A stretch of DNA of 36,430 nucleotides from Candidatus Latescibacterota bacterium (GCA_009691525.1 SICG01000026.1:1-36430), one strand, 5' to 3'; counted from the stretch's first letter, positions 16,001 through 24,231 are shown. A program made the numbers and translations. Notes: generated by a model not told the origin, from the sequence alone.

Positions 16001-19000
16001 GCGGGCGTACAGCGAGCGGGCGGTTTCGTCGCCAGCGGCGATGGCCTGGCCCAGCCGCTCGGCCCGCCGGCGCAGACGGCGCATCTGGGTCCGCCAGCCT
16101 TCGACGGTCTGCTGGCCCAGGCCGATGCTTAGGTAGACCGGCTGACGGCCCAGCCGCTCGCCAGCGGCGAACCAGAGCATCACGTCCAGCCGGTTGAGGG
16201 CCCGTCGCCGGGCCCCCGAAGCCCCGTCGACGATGACCAGGCCGCTGTGCGGGTTGCCCTCCAGCATCAGGGCGCAGAGGCGGGCCGGATCGGCCAGTAG
16301 GGTCTGGAGCGCGCGGTGGGGAATGCCGGTATCGAGCACGTCGGCGCCCTGGAGGGCGTGTTCGTACGAGGATTCGGGTCCCAGCACCCGCAGGGCCAGG
16401 GCGTGTAACTTGCCCCCCAGGCGGGCGACCAGGGCCGCCCCGGTAGTAGGGGTGAGACCGGCATGGCCGGCCCAGGTGCCCAGCCGGGGGCCGTGACTGC
16501 GCAGATTGGCCTCGATCTCGGAGAGGCTGAAACCGGCACTCAGCAGCTCGCGCTGGGCTTCCTCGGCCAAACTGTCGAGGTTGGAGTCGCTGGTATAGTT
16601 GAACAAGTCCTGGGTGGACAGCCCGGTGGGTGAGACCAGGCGTAGCTCGGCGGGAAGGGGGTGGCCGGGATAGAGCTGCCGCAGCTGAACTAGTGCCTCT
16701 TCGTCGCCCGGATCGAGTCCCAACAGTTGCAGCAGGCGGTGGCCCCGCCCGCGCAGCTCCAGAGCCGCGTAGCCCTGGTGCAGTAGCACGGCCAGTTCCT
16801 GGGCCTCGGCGTCGAGGGCGTGTAACAGGTGGTCGCCGGTGCCGGCCAGGATCTCGAATTTGCGCATGCCCACCGAGAAGCGGCCGTCCTGGGTATCGGG
16901 TTTGTACTCGGCGCTGAGCACGGCAACCAGGCCGGCGACATTGACCTGGGGGTGGCGCCTGGCCGCTTCCTGTATGCCAGAGCGGATGAGCCAGGCCTTG
17001 TAGAAGGGCATGAAGCGGTTGAGATGCTCGGCACCGGCCACCATCTTGTGGATGCCCCAGCGGGCTGAGAGCACCGCAGCCACCCGGTAGGGGTCCAGCA
17101 GTTCGGGCTGGCCCAGGCCTTCGAGCACCTGGGTGAGGTGGGGCAGCTGGAAGATGGGCAGGCCGGCGGGCAGCAGGGTGCGGGCCCAGGCTTCCCAGGC
17201 GCCCTGGGTGGGGAATTCGGCGCGGCGGTCCAGCAACTGGTGCGCCAATTCGGCCACCTGCTCGTGTACTTCGTCGGGCAAGCCCAGCTGGCGCAGTTTC
17301 TCGGTGCGTCCCAAGGTGAGCACAAATTCGAGGAAGAGGCCGTCCTTGGGCACGCAGTACCCGCCGTAGCCTTCGCCGGCGGGGTGGATCAGGCGGTCGC
17401 GGCGCCGGCTCATCTGGTCGCCCATCTCCTCCAGGTCGCCGTGGCGGGCGGCGCCCACCATCAGCGAGAGGGCATTGGAGAAGGCGAAGTGGGAGGCCAT
17501 GGAGGCGTTTTCGCCGGTCTTGAGTACCTCGGGTTCGGCCAGGCTGGCAAAGCTGCGCACGGATTTGTTGATCAGGCTGTAGATCTGGCGGCCGACCTGG
17601 GCGGCGGCCCGGTCCGCCCCGCCTACCCATTGGGACCAGCTCTCCACGGACTCGCGCTCGCGTTCCCCCAGGTCGACCCGGCTGGGGGTGTAGAGCAGGT
17701 GGTAGCGTTTGCCCGGACCGGTGGCCTGATAGGCATGGAGCGGGTCCATGGCCAGGTGGTTCAGCTTGCGGCTGGTGAGCACCTCCTTGCGGGCGGTGGT
17801 CTTGCTCAGGCGTTGGTAGCGCCGCAGGAAGGTGCGGGCCTGCTCCTGCAAATGCAGCTGGGGATGTTGCTGATCGAGCTCTTCCAGCACCAGGCGGCGG
17901 GCGGCAAAACGCACATAGGCTTGCAGATCTTGGCGGTAGTGCTCGTCGGCCTGGACCACCTGGAACAGGGCTTGCTCGGCGGTGGACTGGGGATGATCCA
18001 GACGATAGTGGTCGGCCTCCTGCTGCAACGACTCGCCGTTGCGCGCTGCTACCCGGGCCAGGGCGGTTGCCTGCAGCTGGGCCATCTTGTCGCGCAGACA
18101 GACCTCGACCGCGGCCGGCTCGCGTACGGGGGCGGCCCCTGGATGCTGCTTTTCTTCGTACTCGCACAGGGCACCCAGGCAGGACAGTTCCTCTTGGACC
18201 TGGGGGTTGCGGCCCATCACCCGCTGCACTGCTGCGGCAGTGGAGACCTGTTCACGGGCGCAGGTCTCCTCGACCTCCACCCAAATCCCCAATTCGCGGA
18301 TTACCTGCTCGCTCAGCTCGCCAATCCGGGCCAGGTAGGAGTCTTGGCGGGCCCGCACCTCGGGGTGCAGATGCTGGGCCTCCACCGCGTTGTACAGGGC
18401 CATCGATTCTTCTAGCCAGGTGCGGATATAACCCTCGGTCATGCCGGCCGACTGAGTGGTGAGCACGTGCAGGGTGGGCAGGGGGCGGCGGGGTTGCAGG
18501 GCCTGGGGCAGGAGCCGCTGGGCGGTGCGGGCGAAATCCGCGGCCAGGCCTTCCTCTTCCAGGGCCTGGCGGGCTGCCATTGCCCAGGGATGGCCTTGTT
18601 GCCGCAACATAGTGGCGCGGGTAAACAGCGCATGACGCGGTTCCAGCAGGACCTGGCAGAGGGCTTCGTAGGGCGGCAGTTCCTCGTTCTCGATCAGATT
18701 GCGGATGGGTTCCTGCTGCTGGCGGTACAGGTGTTCCACGATGGCCCCCAGGGCGGCTTCATCTGCTGAGGAGGAGGTCTCGCCGCCCATCACTTCCCGG
18801 GCTAGGGCCAGGAACTCGCTGTCCAGCACCAGCGCCAGATTCTGGGCCCAGAGATCGGCCATCTCCTCGCGGAAAGACTCCTCCATGCCGGCGATGTCCA
18901 CCACGGTGCGGGTGCTCTCGCGGCCCTCGACCAGCCGCACTTCCTCCTTGATAAAGAGGGGGATGGCCTCGATCCAGTGGTCGGCGACCCGCAGCCAGCG

Positions 19001-20455
19001 GTAGTCCGGACTGCTGTACAGGTGGTCGCCGGCCAGGCGGGCCAGTTTGCGCAGGTTCTCGGATTTGCCCAGGTACGGTTCCTCGAACTCGTTGATCTTG
19101 ACCAGCAGATGGGAGCCGGTGGGCGAGGGGCGTTGGCTGATGACCACGTAGGCGGCGCGCCGGCGGGGGGCGGCCAGCAGGGCCCGGCGCAGGTCCTGGA
19201 CCAGTTCCAGTCGCTGCTGGGTGGCCTCGGTCAGGGGCGCCGTCACCAGGGCAGGCAGTTCGTCGCCGGCCAGTTCGTCGCCGTGGTCCTCGATCTGCTG
19301 GCGGGCCTGCCGGCAGCGTTCGAGCAGGACTTGTTTCTGTTCTTCGAGCACTGCCTCCTCAAAGCGTTCGCAGGCCCCTTCGGCCTGGGTCAGCGGCACC
19401 TCGGCGCCGCTTTCCAGCAGCAGGCGCAACTCCTCGGCAAAGGGCTGGAGGATGGGGCTGCCTTCCATCGCTGCGGCCAGCCGGGGACCCAGTTCGGACC
19501 AGCCGGGCACTGGCTGCAAGAGCACCGCATCGGCGAAGAGGGTGGCCTGGTTGTGGAAAGCGCGACTCATGCGGCCGAAGATGAGTTCCTGTCCATCCTG
19601 GCGGGCCCGGGCGGCCAGGCGGGAGATATTGCCTTGTTCCAGATCGCGGTTGTAGTCGCGCAGCAGGGTATAAAGCAGGAAGCGTTTCTCATCGGGGTCC
19701 AGGGGGCGCTGCAGGAGGTCAGCGGCGGCCTGGCGGTTGTAAGGCAGATCCACCAGATCCTGGCCCAGGAGCCAGGTGATCTGTTCATCTTCCCAGTGTC
19801 GCGTGGGCTGCCCGCTAAGACAGGAGGTGCCCCGCTGCAGGAAAAGGGAAAACAGCTTGCCGCTGTCGAGCACGCTGCTTTCGAGCAGCTGATGGAGGCG
19901 GGTCTGTTCGGCGGGGGGAAATGCCCGGTACAGGGAGAGGGTATGGTGGAGGGCGGCCCGTTGCGAGCAGCCCCGCAGGCGCTGGAAGAGATGGTACTGG
20001 CCCAAGGCCAGCAGCAGCTCAAAGCCGGGCAATAACTCGGCGTTGGCCGGCTGTACCTCCCCCTTGCTCTCGTTCAGCACCATACCCAGCACGCCGGCCA
20101 CATCACCGGCCAGCAACACGGTCGATCCGTCCAGGTCGAGGAGCAGGTCGTGGTTTTCCACCACCCGCACCGGTACCTGGCGTCCGTTCAGCCAGGCCAG
20201 CAAGGCGCGGACCGGTTCTTCGGCCTCAAAGCGCTTGAGAACCAGGTGTAGAGCCCGGGCGGCCAGTAGGGCGCTGAGCTGGCATTGGACGCCGGCACCG
20301 GATTCGAGGTGGAGTTGGAAATCGGAAAAGGAAGGACCGCGGCAATGGTACATGCCCGCAGCCAGAGGGCGTCCTGGTCCGCGCCGGGCCTGCCACAGGC
20401 CGTGCTGGGGAAAATGGCGGGCGACTAATCTGAGAGGAAATCCGCAGAGTGACAC
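13097..20455 (-). CDS. Giant 2,452-residue uncharacterised protein with ATP-grasp-like C-terminal region
   Basis: One uninterrupted frame of 7.36 kb. I do not recognise the family. No signal peptide or membrane helix is visible, so it is probably cytoplasmic. Residues 1-1000 are mostly helical and Gln/Leu/Arg-rich, with one alpha/beta patch near 430-480. A motif-like core at about 985-1045 includes ASHFAFSNALSLMVGAARHG and EGYGGYCVPKDGLFLEFVL. Residues from about 2065 resemble a diverged ATP-grasp unit: YPLVMIKDAAESGGRNARAF (about 2135), TPIYGSHRIILS, LITNVGRGGSLEQF (about 2260) and VDLTGLSYGFPRYMMLDFL (about 2325). That reading is inference from pattern and order. The GTG start at 20455 has a GGAG ribosome-binding site seven bases upstream; a small ORF precedes it by 32 bp. 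It ends in TAG against the HEAT gene. Coding quality is uniform throughout, so I see no sign of fusion error. Confidence 0.85.
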   Translation of the reverse strand: MSLCGFPLRLVARHFPQHGLWQARRGPGRPLAAGMYHCRGPSFSDFQLHLESGAGVQCQLSALLAARALHLVLKRFEAEEPVRALLAWLNGRQVPVRVVENHDLLLDLDGSTVLLAGDVAGVLGMVLNESKGEVQPANAELLPGFELLLALGQYHLFQRLRGCSQRAALHHTLSLYRAFPPAEQTRLHQLLESSVLDSGKLFSLFLQRGTSCLSGQPTRHWEDEQITWLLGQDLVDLPYNRQAAADLLQRPLDPDEKRFLLYTLLRDYNRDLEQGNISRLAARARQDGQELIFGRMSRAFHNQATLFADAVLLQPVPGWSELGPRLAAAMEGSPILQPFAEELRLLLESGAEVPLTQAEGACERFEEAVLEEQKQVLLERCRQARQQIEDHGDELAGDELPALVTAPLTEATQQRLELVQDLRRALLAAPRRRAAYVVISQRPSPTGSHLLVKINEFEEPYLGKSENLRKLARLAGDHLYSSPDYRWLRVADHWIEAIPLFIKEEVRLVEGRESTRTVVDIAGMEESFREEMADLWAQNLALVLDSEFLALAREVMGGETSSSADEAALGAIVEHLYRQQQEPIRNLIENEELPPYEALCQVLLEPRHALFTRATMLRQQGHPWAMAARQALEEEGLAADFARTAQRLLPQALQPRRPLPTLHVLTTQSAGMTEGYIRTWLEESMALYNAVEAQHLHPEVRARQDSYLARIGELSEQVIRELGIWVEVEETCAREQVSTAAAVQRVMGRNPQVQEELSCLGALCEYEEKQHPGAAPVREPAAVEVCLRDKMAQLQATALARVAARNGESLQQEADHYRLDHPQSTAEQALFQVVQADEHYRQDLQAYVRFAARRLVLEELDQQHPQLHLQEQARTFLRRYQRLSKTTARKEVLTSRKLNHLAMDPLHAYQATGPGKRYHLLYTPSRVDLGERERESVESWSQWVGGADRAAAQVGRQIYSLINKSVRSFASLAEPEVLKTGENASMASHFAFSNALSLMVGAARHGDLEEMGDQMSRRRDRLIHPAGEGYGGYCVPKDGLFLEFVLTLGRTEKLRQLGLPDEVHEQVAELAHQLLDRRAEFPTQGAWEAWARTLLPAGLPIFQLPHLTQVLEGLGQPELLDPYRVAAVLSARWGIHKMVAGAEHLNRFMPFYKAWLIRSGIQEAARRHPQVNVAGLVAVLSAEYKPDTQDGRFSVGMRKFEILAGTGDHLLHALDAEAQELAVLLHQGYAALELRGRGHRLLQLLGLDPGDEEALVQLRQLYPGHPLPAELRLVSPTGLSTQDLFNYTSDSNLDSLAEEAQRELLSAGFSLSEIEANLRSHGPRLGTWAGHAGLTPTTGAALVARLGGKLHALALRVLGPESSYEHALQGADVLDTGIPHRALQTLLADPARLCALMLEGNPHSGLVIVDGASGARRRALNRLDVMLWFAAGERLGRQPVYLSIGLGQQTVEGWRTQMRRLRRRAERLGQAIAAGDETARSLYARALDEMRQDQEFGQWLEEAEKLRRFGRDRERDHFIAQAQARLGRGLPFAELGFGEFLALGGLFLLEGAEAEEIQAYAQRFEAGLRRLGGRPPANDLSLLHARYWPQPEEFRQERRLESSNKAAEERPQVAIEARRQLAARIAKAQALNQRQAAFAAVPAEPISFPAAYQAALQALGSGDQPVDEQALGTFIGYTRNALLALAGQFHDEEHPQLTREFIGRLAQLFTGRQLELAIWRQIGGGYEDIGDFGRLAQKVAEAHHQGQLSSNQCQHHLRLLAQGAELFYILLAVEHTIELTRPAEGLIDSSLLWRRLADFFAETLDDHFYEYRPWVYSRGIGFAGFAGEDLYQLAVERHTWLYRYLRQVVTRHPEVHALPLAEQDLLLGNFLDGQQVEAIGAGARGKAERAWRSYGQLRELAFIRNDGFPLPVVFAEFDPGLIQAEQRINHLIGLPVGRTHYSRALREGPTLARQLEAQGQSGANVFISRHPEIDHRPGLPRPVVCCRSAHFYVDTTTYAQALIQHKGLSPAQAAEAAGQVPPKGIRVAARFTSPVLAALVYPFHGDPLYTTGQLEDCGLPYTVQSLFHTWTTYDKAKYPDIFPPTSGVEMPAEIDWLSEYTARSRDEALVKKWIAEGLPDTPYGGLAAFAQRYPLVMIKDAAESGGRNARAFALGRLDGQLDADQLRAAVNFIHQISLKHNTAIQEVIRSSPEYWATEEFMAAFGCRQISEWGSPVDRSRRPRTPIYGSHRIILSTADPGAPSLEERWHLSHWITLNSTQLITNVGRGGSLEQFLPVHIRPEHQQPILDQLALAGRRVMEALAAYEQRTAPAYQRELGRPVGVDLTGLSYGFPRYMMLDFLIAPLFDPPGTLVDVLPSFDDQGQRTGSTFLLQEGGRCFAGHIAGWRVVLIEPNIGVGLWDRVALREEAGEKQLAQAEAREMDWDQVGREARIVLADLSRAGADYLKALGLR

Positions 20456-20487
20456 GATTGTGCTCCGCGCCGCGGGCTGATGGCGAT

Positions 20488-20730
20488 CTAGTTGACGGTG
20501 GTCTGTTGCAGGAAACCGATGGTGGTGGCCCGCATCTTGGGGCCCTGCATGTAGGAAAGGAAAAAGAAGTCCTTGAAATCGATGATCTCGTTCAGCCAGG
20601 TGGGGGCGTTGAGGCGCTGGAGCACATCCGCCAGTTCAGTGAAGACCTCCGGGCTGTGGAAGGCGTTGCGGATTGAATCCGCCTGGGTCTTGCGCAAGGC
20701 CAGGGCGATCTCGGCGCTGCTCTTGCACAC
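20488..20730 (-). CDS. Small hypothetical protein upstream of the giant gene (C-terminal part of a possible split ORF)
   Basis: Eighty residues from GTG 20730, with no recognised domain. The sequence is amphipathic and looks protein-like (EIALALRKTQADSIRNAF, then LNEIIDFKDFFFLSYMQG). The same frame is open back to a TAG at 20755-20757, and beyond it continues as the 44-residue ORF described next. A purine-rich AGGGGGAGGAGG follows that TAG. It is best spaced (nine bases) for an ATG in another frame that yields only a shadow peptide, and is about 14 bases from GTG 20730. Either this is an independent gene coupled to the one before it, or both pieces are one 133-residue protein interrupted by an amber codon. 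It lies 32 bp before the giant gene on the same strand and is probably co-transcribed with it. Confidence 0.5.
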   Translation of the reverse strand: MCKSSAEIALALRKTQADSIRNAFHSPEVFTELADVLQRLNAPTWLNEIIDFKDFFFLSYMQGPKMRATTIGFLQQTTVN

Positions 20731-20754
20731 CGCATACTTGATCGCCTCCTCCCC

Positions 20755-20889
20755 CTAAAGGGTGAGGTTTTCCTGGCGCAAGGTTTGCAAAAAAGCCGAC
20801 AGGTGCGGTTTGCGCTCGATCTTGTCGGCGATGATGACAATGGGATTTGCTGCTGCTGACTGGCCTTCATCTGCGGGAGGACGGAGCAT
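20755..20889 (-). CDS. Short ORF ending in TAG, possible N-terminal part of the small protein before the giant gene
   Basis: From ATG 20889 the frame encodes 44 residues including NPIVIIADKIERKPHLSAFL, which looks like a beta strand followed by a helix, and stops at TAG 20755-20757. Sequence upstream of the ATG is AT-rich and not coding-like, which supports a start near here, although no clear ribosome-binding site precedes it. The next gene continues in the same frame directly after the TAG. The segment may therefore be a truncated first half of a 133-residue protein, a leader peptide, or a small gene of its own. Function unknown. Confidence 0.35.
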   Translation of the reverse strand: MLRPPADEGQSAAANPIVIIADKIERKPHLSAFLQTLRQENLTL

Positions 20890-20989
20890 ACGGTGCTTGC
20901 TTTCGCCTAAAATTGCAAAAATTCGGACTAAGTGGAGGAATACAAAAACGGAATTAAAGAAAAAACTAGCCAAAATACAACCGCAGCGC

Positions 20990-21029
20990 AAAAAATAAAA
21001 CCCTGGACGCTCCAAGGGAACGCCCAGGG
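20990..21029 (-). terminator. Intrinsic terminator of the histidine kinase/NtrC operon
   Basis: Read on the minus strand, a hairpin with arms CCCTGGGCG and CGTCCAGGG (21001-21029; one mismatch, 11-base loop) is followed by TTTTATTTTTT (20990-21000). It lies 30 bp downstream of the regulator's stop and separates this operon from the giant-gene transcription unit. Confidence 0.85.
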
Positions 21030-21059
21030 TTGGGAAAAAAGGGGGAAGTATCGGGGGTA

Positions 21060-22466
21060 TCAGGCGCTTTCGGGCAGCAGTTCGCCGGCGAATTTGCCGT
21101 TCTCCTTGAAAGCGTCCATGGCCCCGTATTCGTGTAGTTTGTTGCGCAGGGTGCGGGTGCTGATGGCCAGCTTGGTAGCCGCCTCGGTGCGGTTGCCCTG
21201 GCAGGCCTCCAGGGTTTTCATGATCAGTCGGCGCTCCATTTCAGCGACGGTCATGCCCACCTGGAGCCCGTCGTCCTTGGCTGCCGGGTAGGGGCCTGCT
21301 GTCAGCTTGCGGGGGAAGTCCTCGGAGACCAGGACCGGGCCACGGGTCACCACCACCGCTCGCTCGATGTAGTTCTCCAACTCGCGGATGTTGCCGGGCC
21401 AGTCGTAGTTCATCAGCAATTCGTCCGCCTCGTGGGAGAGCCCTTCGATCTGCTTGCCGTTCTCCTGGCTGAAGCGGGCAGTGAAGAACTTGACCAGGGC
21501 CGGGATATCTTCCTTGCGTTCGCGCAGGGACGGGAGGGGAACATCGATGACATTGAGGCGGTAGTAGAGGTCCTCGCGGAAGTTGCCCTCCTCCACCTCT
21601 TTCTGCAGATCCCGGTTGGTGGTGGCGAGGATACGCACGTCCACCTTGAGGGTCTGGGTGCTGCCGATGCGCTCGAACTCGCGCTCCTGGAGGACCCGCA
21701 GCAGCTTGGCCTGCAGCCCCAGGTCGATCTCGCTGATCTCGTCGAGGAGCAGGGTGCCGCCGTCGGCCATCTCGAAGCGCCCCCGGGTCTGTTTGATGGC
21801 CCCGGTGAAGGCGCCTTTCTCGTGGCCAAAGAGTTCGCATTCCATCAGGTCCTTGGGCAGGGCGGCGCAGTTGAGGCGGATGAAGGGCCCGTTGCGCCGG
21901 GCACTGTCGTAGTGCAGGGCGCGGGCCACCAGTTCTTTGCCGGTGCCACTTTCGCCGGTGATCAGCACGGTGGCCCGGGTATCAGCCACCGTTCTGATGA
22001 GGTCGCGTACCTGCTCCATGTTGCGGCTTTTGCCGATCATTTCTGACTTGTCGTGTAACTCGGAGCGCAGTCGGCGGTTTTCGCGTTTGGTCTCCTGATG
22101 CTCCAGGGCGCGCTCAACGACAATTTCCAGCTCGGCTACGGTGGAGTCTGAGCCCTTCTGGATATAGCTGTAGGCACCCTTTTGCATGGCCTCTACCGCG
22201 TTGGCAATGCTGGCATGGGCGGTGATCATGACGACGATGGTTTCTGGCGCCCGAGTGCGGATGGCTTCCAACAATTCAAGGCCGTCCATGCCGGGCATCT
22301 TGATGTCGGAAAGGACCAGGTCGTAGTCGCCGTCCTCGAGTTTGGCCAGGGCCGAGCGCGCCTCGGGGGCGGTGCCCACTTCGTACCCCTTGCGGGTGAG
22401 GGTCAGTTCGGTCATCTCGCGGACATAGGAGTCGTCGTCGACCACCAGAATGCGCTTGTTCGCCAT
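21060..22466 (-). CDS. Sigma-54-dependent response regulator, NtrC family (FlrC-like)
   Basis: A 468-residue activator with three domains. The receiver domain (1-120) has the acidic pocket VVDDD and phospho-acceptor Asp54 in [11 protein letters not shown]. The AAA+ domain carries Walker A GESGTGKE at 171-178, the sigma-54-contacting GAFTGA at 218-223, a Walker B around GTLLLDEIS and the arginine-finger region [12 protein letters not shown] Fis-type helix-turn-helix lies near the C terminus ([21 protein letters not shown]). All motifs needed to activate RNA polymerase-sigma54 are intact. The ATG at 22466 has GAGG eight bases upstream. It follows the kinase by 14 bp and is presumably its partner. 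The neighbouring FlgN/FliT-like gene suggests flagellar control, but no flagellar structural genes lie in the window. Confidence 0.93.
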   Translation of the reverse strand: MANKRILVVDDDSYVREMTELTLTRKGYEVGTAPEARSALAKLEDGDYDLVLSDIKMPGMDGLELLEAIRTRAPETIVVMITAHASIANAVEAMQKGAYSYIQKGSDSTVAELEIVVERALEHQETKRENRRLRSELHDKSEMIGKSRNMEQVRDLIRTVADTRATVLITGESGTGKELVARALHYDSARRNGPFIRLNCAALPKDLMECELFGHEKGAFTGAIKQTRGRFEMADGGTLLLDEISEIDLGLQAKLLRVLQEREFERIGSTQTLKVDVRILATTNRDLQKEVEEGNFREDLYYRLNVIDVPLPSLRERKEDIPALVKFFTARFSQENGKQIEGLSHEADELLMNYDWPGNIRELENYIERAVVVTRGPVLVSEDFPRKLTAGPYPAAKDDGLQVGMTVAEMERRLIMKTLEACQGNRTEAATKLAISTRTLRNKLHEYGAMDAFKENGKFAGELLPESA

Positions 22467-22480
22467 GATGTCGTGCCTCG

Positions 22481-23755
22481 TTAGGAGTTATGAGGTATGG
22501 AAACGGTAAAACAGGTGCCCTTGCCCGGCTCGCTCTCCACCGTGATGAGGCCACCGTGGGCCTCAATGATCTTCTTGGAGGTGACCAGCCCCAGGCCGGT
22601 GCCGTCCTCCTTGGTGGTGAAGAAGGGGGTGAAGAGCTTTTGCTGGACTTCGGAACTCATGCCCATGCCCTGGTCGCGGACGGTGAGCCGAATCTGGGCA
22701 GGGTCGGGAGTGTGGGCCAAAAGGCCGATGGCGATGGTGCCCCCGCGGGGGGACATCGCCTGGGTGGCGTTGTGGAGCAGGTTGAGGATAACTTGTTGGA
22801 ACTGCTCTGGGTCGATGGCGCAATCCAGGGGCAACTCTGGATAGAGACGTTGCAGGCAGATATTTTCGTGGCGGCGTTCCAGGTCGATCTCAAAAAAGGC
22901 GGTGGCTTCTTCAACCACTTCCACGATGTTCACCGGGCGGGTGTTGAGGGTCAGGGGGCGAGTGTAGCTGAGCAGGCTGGAGACAATGCGGTTGAGTCTG
23001 GCTACGCCCTCGGTGATCTTGCGGGCCAGGCGGCGGCGGGGGTCATCGGCAGCCAGGTCGCGTTCGAGCAGGGTGGCGAAGCCGGCGATGCCCCCCAGCG
23101 GATTGCGAATCTCGTGGGCCACGGTGGCGGCCATCTCACCCAGGGCGGCCAGGGTGTATATGCGTTGCACCTGGGCCTCCAGGCGTTTGACCTCGGTCAG
23201 GTCGTTGAAGACCTCGACCGCTCCCAAGACGTTGCCTTCGGCATCGCGGACCAGGGCGGTGCTGAAACCCAGGGGTATGGTCCGCCCGTTTTCTAATTGA
23301 AGATTTTTTTCCCGATTGGTAAGGCTCTGAAAGGTTTCAAGGGTGTGGAGTACCGACAGTTCGCGTCCGGCATCCAGGCCGATCACCTGGGCGTAGGGGT
23401 AGCCCTGCACTTCCTGCTGGGCGAGGCCGGTAATCTCTTCGGCGGCCTGGTTGAAGAGGGTGATGTTGCCCTCCAGATCCACCACCAGCACGCCGCCGCT
23501 CATGCTCTCCAGAATATTGTTCAGGTAGTTGCTGACCCGGTCCTTCTCTTCCAGGCTCTTGCGGAGTTCGTGGTTGGTCTCTTCCAGTTTGATGTTGAGA
23601 TACTCGAACTGTTCCTCGAGCTGCCTATAGGCCTCTATGTACTTGCGGGTGGTCTCATTAAAGAGGATATAGGAATCGGTGAAAGCCTCTTCGAGCTGGC
23701 TGGAGGAGCGGCCCAGGTCCAGGACGTGTTCGGTGACCGGTTCGGCGGTGTCCAT
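22481..23755 (-). CDS. Soluble PAS-domain sensor histidine kinase (FlrB/FleS-like)
   Basis: A 424-residue cytoplasmic kinase without membrane helices. Residues about 15-85 form a long coiled coil (YRQLEEQFEYLNIKLEETNH), as in FlrB/FleS. A PAS domain follows at about 85-195 (SMSGGVLVVDLEGNITLFN). The dimerisation/phospho-acceptor domain has His214 in VAHEIRNPLGGIAGFATLL, and the ATPase domain has an N box (VILNLLHNATQAM) and glycine-rich loops (VRDQGMGMS, GTGLGLVTSKKI). It should phosphorylate the NtrC-type regulator encoded 14 bp downstream in response to an intracellular cue. The ATG at 23755 has GGAAGAGAG just upstream. Assignment to flagellar control rests on architecture and the preceding chaperone-like gene, so other NtrB-like roles remain possible. 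Confidence 0.92.
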   Translation of the reverse strand: MDTAEPVTEHVLDLGRSSSQLEEAFTDSYILFNETTRKYIEAYRQLEEQFEYLNIKLEETNHELRKSLEEKDRVSNYLNNILESMSGGVLVVDLEGNITLFNQAAEEITGLAQQEVQGYPYAQVIGLDAGRELSVLHTLETFQSLTNREKNLQLENGRTIPLGFSTALVRDAEGNVLGAVEVFNDLTEVKRLEAQVQRIYTLAALGEMAATVAHEIRNPLGGIAGFATLLERDLAADDPRRRLARKITEGVARLNRIVSSLLSYTRPLTLNTRPVNIVEVVEEATAFFEIDLERRHENICLQRLYPELPLDCAIDPEQFQQVILNLLHNATQAMSPRGGTIAIGLLAHTPDPAQIRLTVRDQGMGMSSEVQQKLFTPFFTTKEDGTGLGLVTSKKIIEAHGGLITVESEPGKGTCFTVSIPHNS

Positions 23756-23769
23756 AAGCTCTCTTCCGA

Positions 23770-24147
23770 CTAAGGGCCGTTCAGGCGGGAAAGCGGAAGA
23801 CGCGGGCCGCGCAGCCGTATGCCCCGGCGTTTGAGCAGGTTCTGGTTGGCCTGCTCCGTCTCCAGCAGGGCGCCGAGCTGACTGCTGAGGTCCTTACTGC
23901 GCACCCTGGACTGGGGGGTAGAAGACTGCCGGCCGCAACGGGCAATGCCTTCCCGCAATACCCTGGCCAACTCCGGTTCTTTCCTCAGTAAGGGCACCAG
24001 CACCGCCGGCCCGGCACCTTGTTCTAGGCTTTGGCTCACCTGGGCTGAAAGGGCGTTGAGGGTTTCGCATAGCCCCGAAAGCTCATCCCAAAGAGAAAGT
24101 GCTTCCAGTGGGGCAACTATCGCTTGAGGGGGCAGGGGTTGGGCCAT
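23770..24147 (-). CDS. FlgN/FliT-like helical protein
   Basis: About 125 residues from ATG 24147. The protein is helical, with the outline of flagellar export chaperones FlgN or FliT: an N-terminal helix around WDELSGLCETLNALSAQVSQ, a middle helix PLLRKEPELARVLREGIARC and a final helix LSSQLGALLETEQANQNLLK ending in a basic tail. Those chaperones bind hook-associated proteins or the flagellin cap in the cytoplasm. An upstream ATG at 24219 would add 24 residues of low-complexity Ser/Pro sequence that overlap a hairpin, so I prefer 24147, although its ribosome-binding site is weak. It leads an operon with the kinase and regulator (14-bp gap). The similarity is structural in feel and not diagnostic. 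Confidence 0.6.
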   Translation of the reverse strand: MAQPLPPQAIVAPLEALSLWDELSGLCETLNALSAQVSQSLEQGAGPAVLVPLLRKEPELARVLREGIARCGRQSSTPQSRVRSKDLSSQLGALLETEQANQNLLKRRGIRLRGPRLPLSRLNGP

Positions 24148-24194
24148 CACAGAACTCGGGTGAGAGGACGGGACGGAAGGGGACAAACAAAAGA

Positions 24195-24220
24195 AATGCC
24201 TCGAGGATGGGAGAGGCATT
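24195..24220 (-). repeat. Hairpin followed by a T-rich stretch, possible attenuator or weak terminator
   Basis: On the minus strand AATGCCTC and GAGGCATT form an 8-bp stem around a 10-base loop, followed by TTCTTTTGTTT. It would lie in the leader of the FlgN/FliT-like operon if the promoter at 24232-24259 is used, or could end transcription arriving from the 24416-25312 genes. Confidence 0.45.
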
Positions 24221-24231
24221 GAGGAGTGGTT

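Noticed and set aside
17340-17370. GGYCVPKDG in the giant protein as a UDP-glucose dehydrogenase active site
   Set aside because: UDP-glucose dehydrogenases have a similar GGxCxPKD motif, but no Rossmann domain or other dehydrogenase element surrounds it here, so the likeness is probably chance.
15990-18167. A 725-codon open frame on the minus strand inside the giant gene
   Set aside because: It is a shifted reading of the giant gene with Arg/Pro/Gly-rich, non-globular composition, which is the usual artefact of GC-rich coding DNA.
17138-18415. A 425-codon plus-strand open frame antisense to the giant gene
   Set aside because: Its composition (Gly, Gln, Val, Ala runs) mirrors the antisense of a Leu/Ala/Gln-rich protein; it has no ribosome-binding site and no family resemblance.
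12704-20757. Genome-wide reassignment of TAG to an amino acid
   Set aside because: TAG is the natural terminator of many solid genes here, including the sugar-phosphate transferase (5810), the giant gene (13097), the FlgN/FliT-like gene (23770), the formyltransferase (27371) and a NEW3 gene (31364). Only gene-specific explanations remain for the two internal TAG codons.
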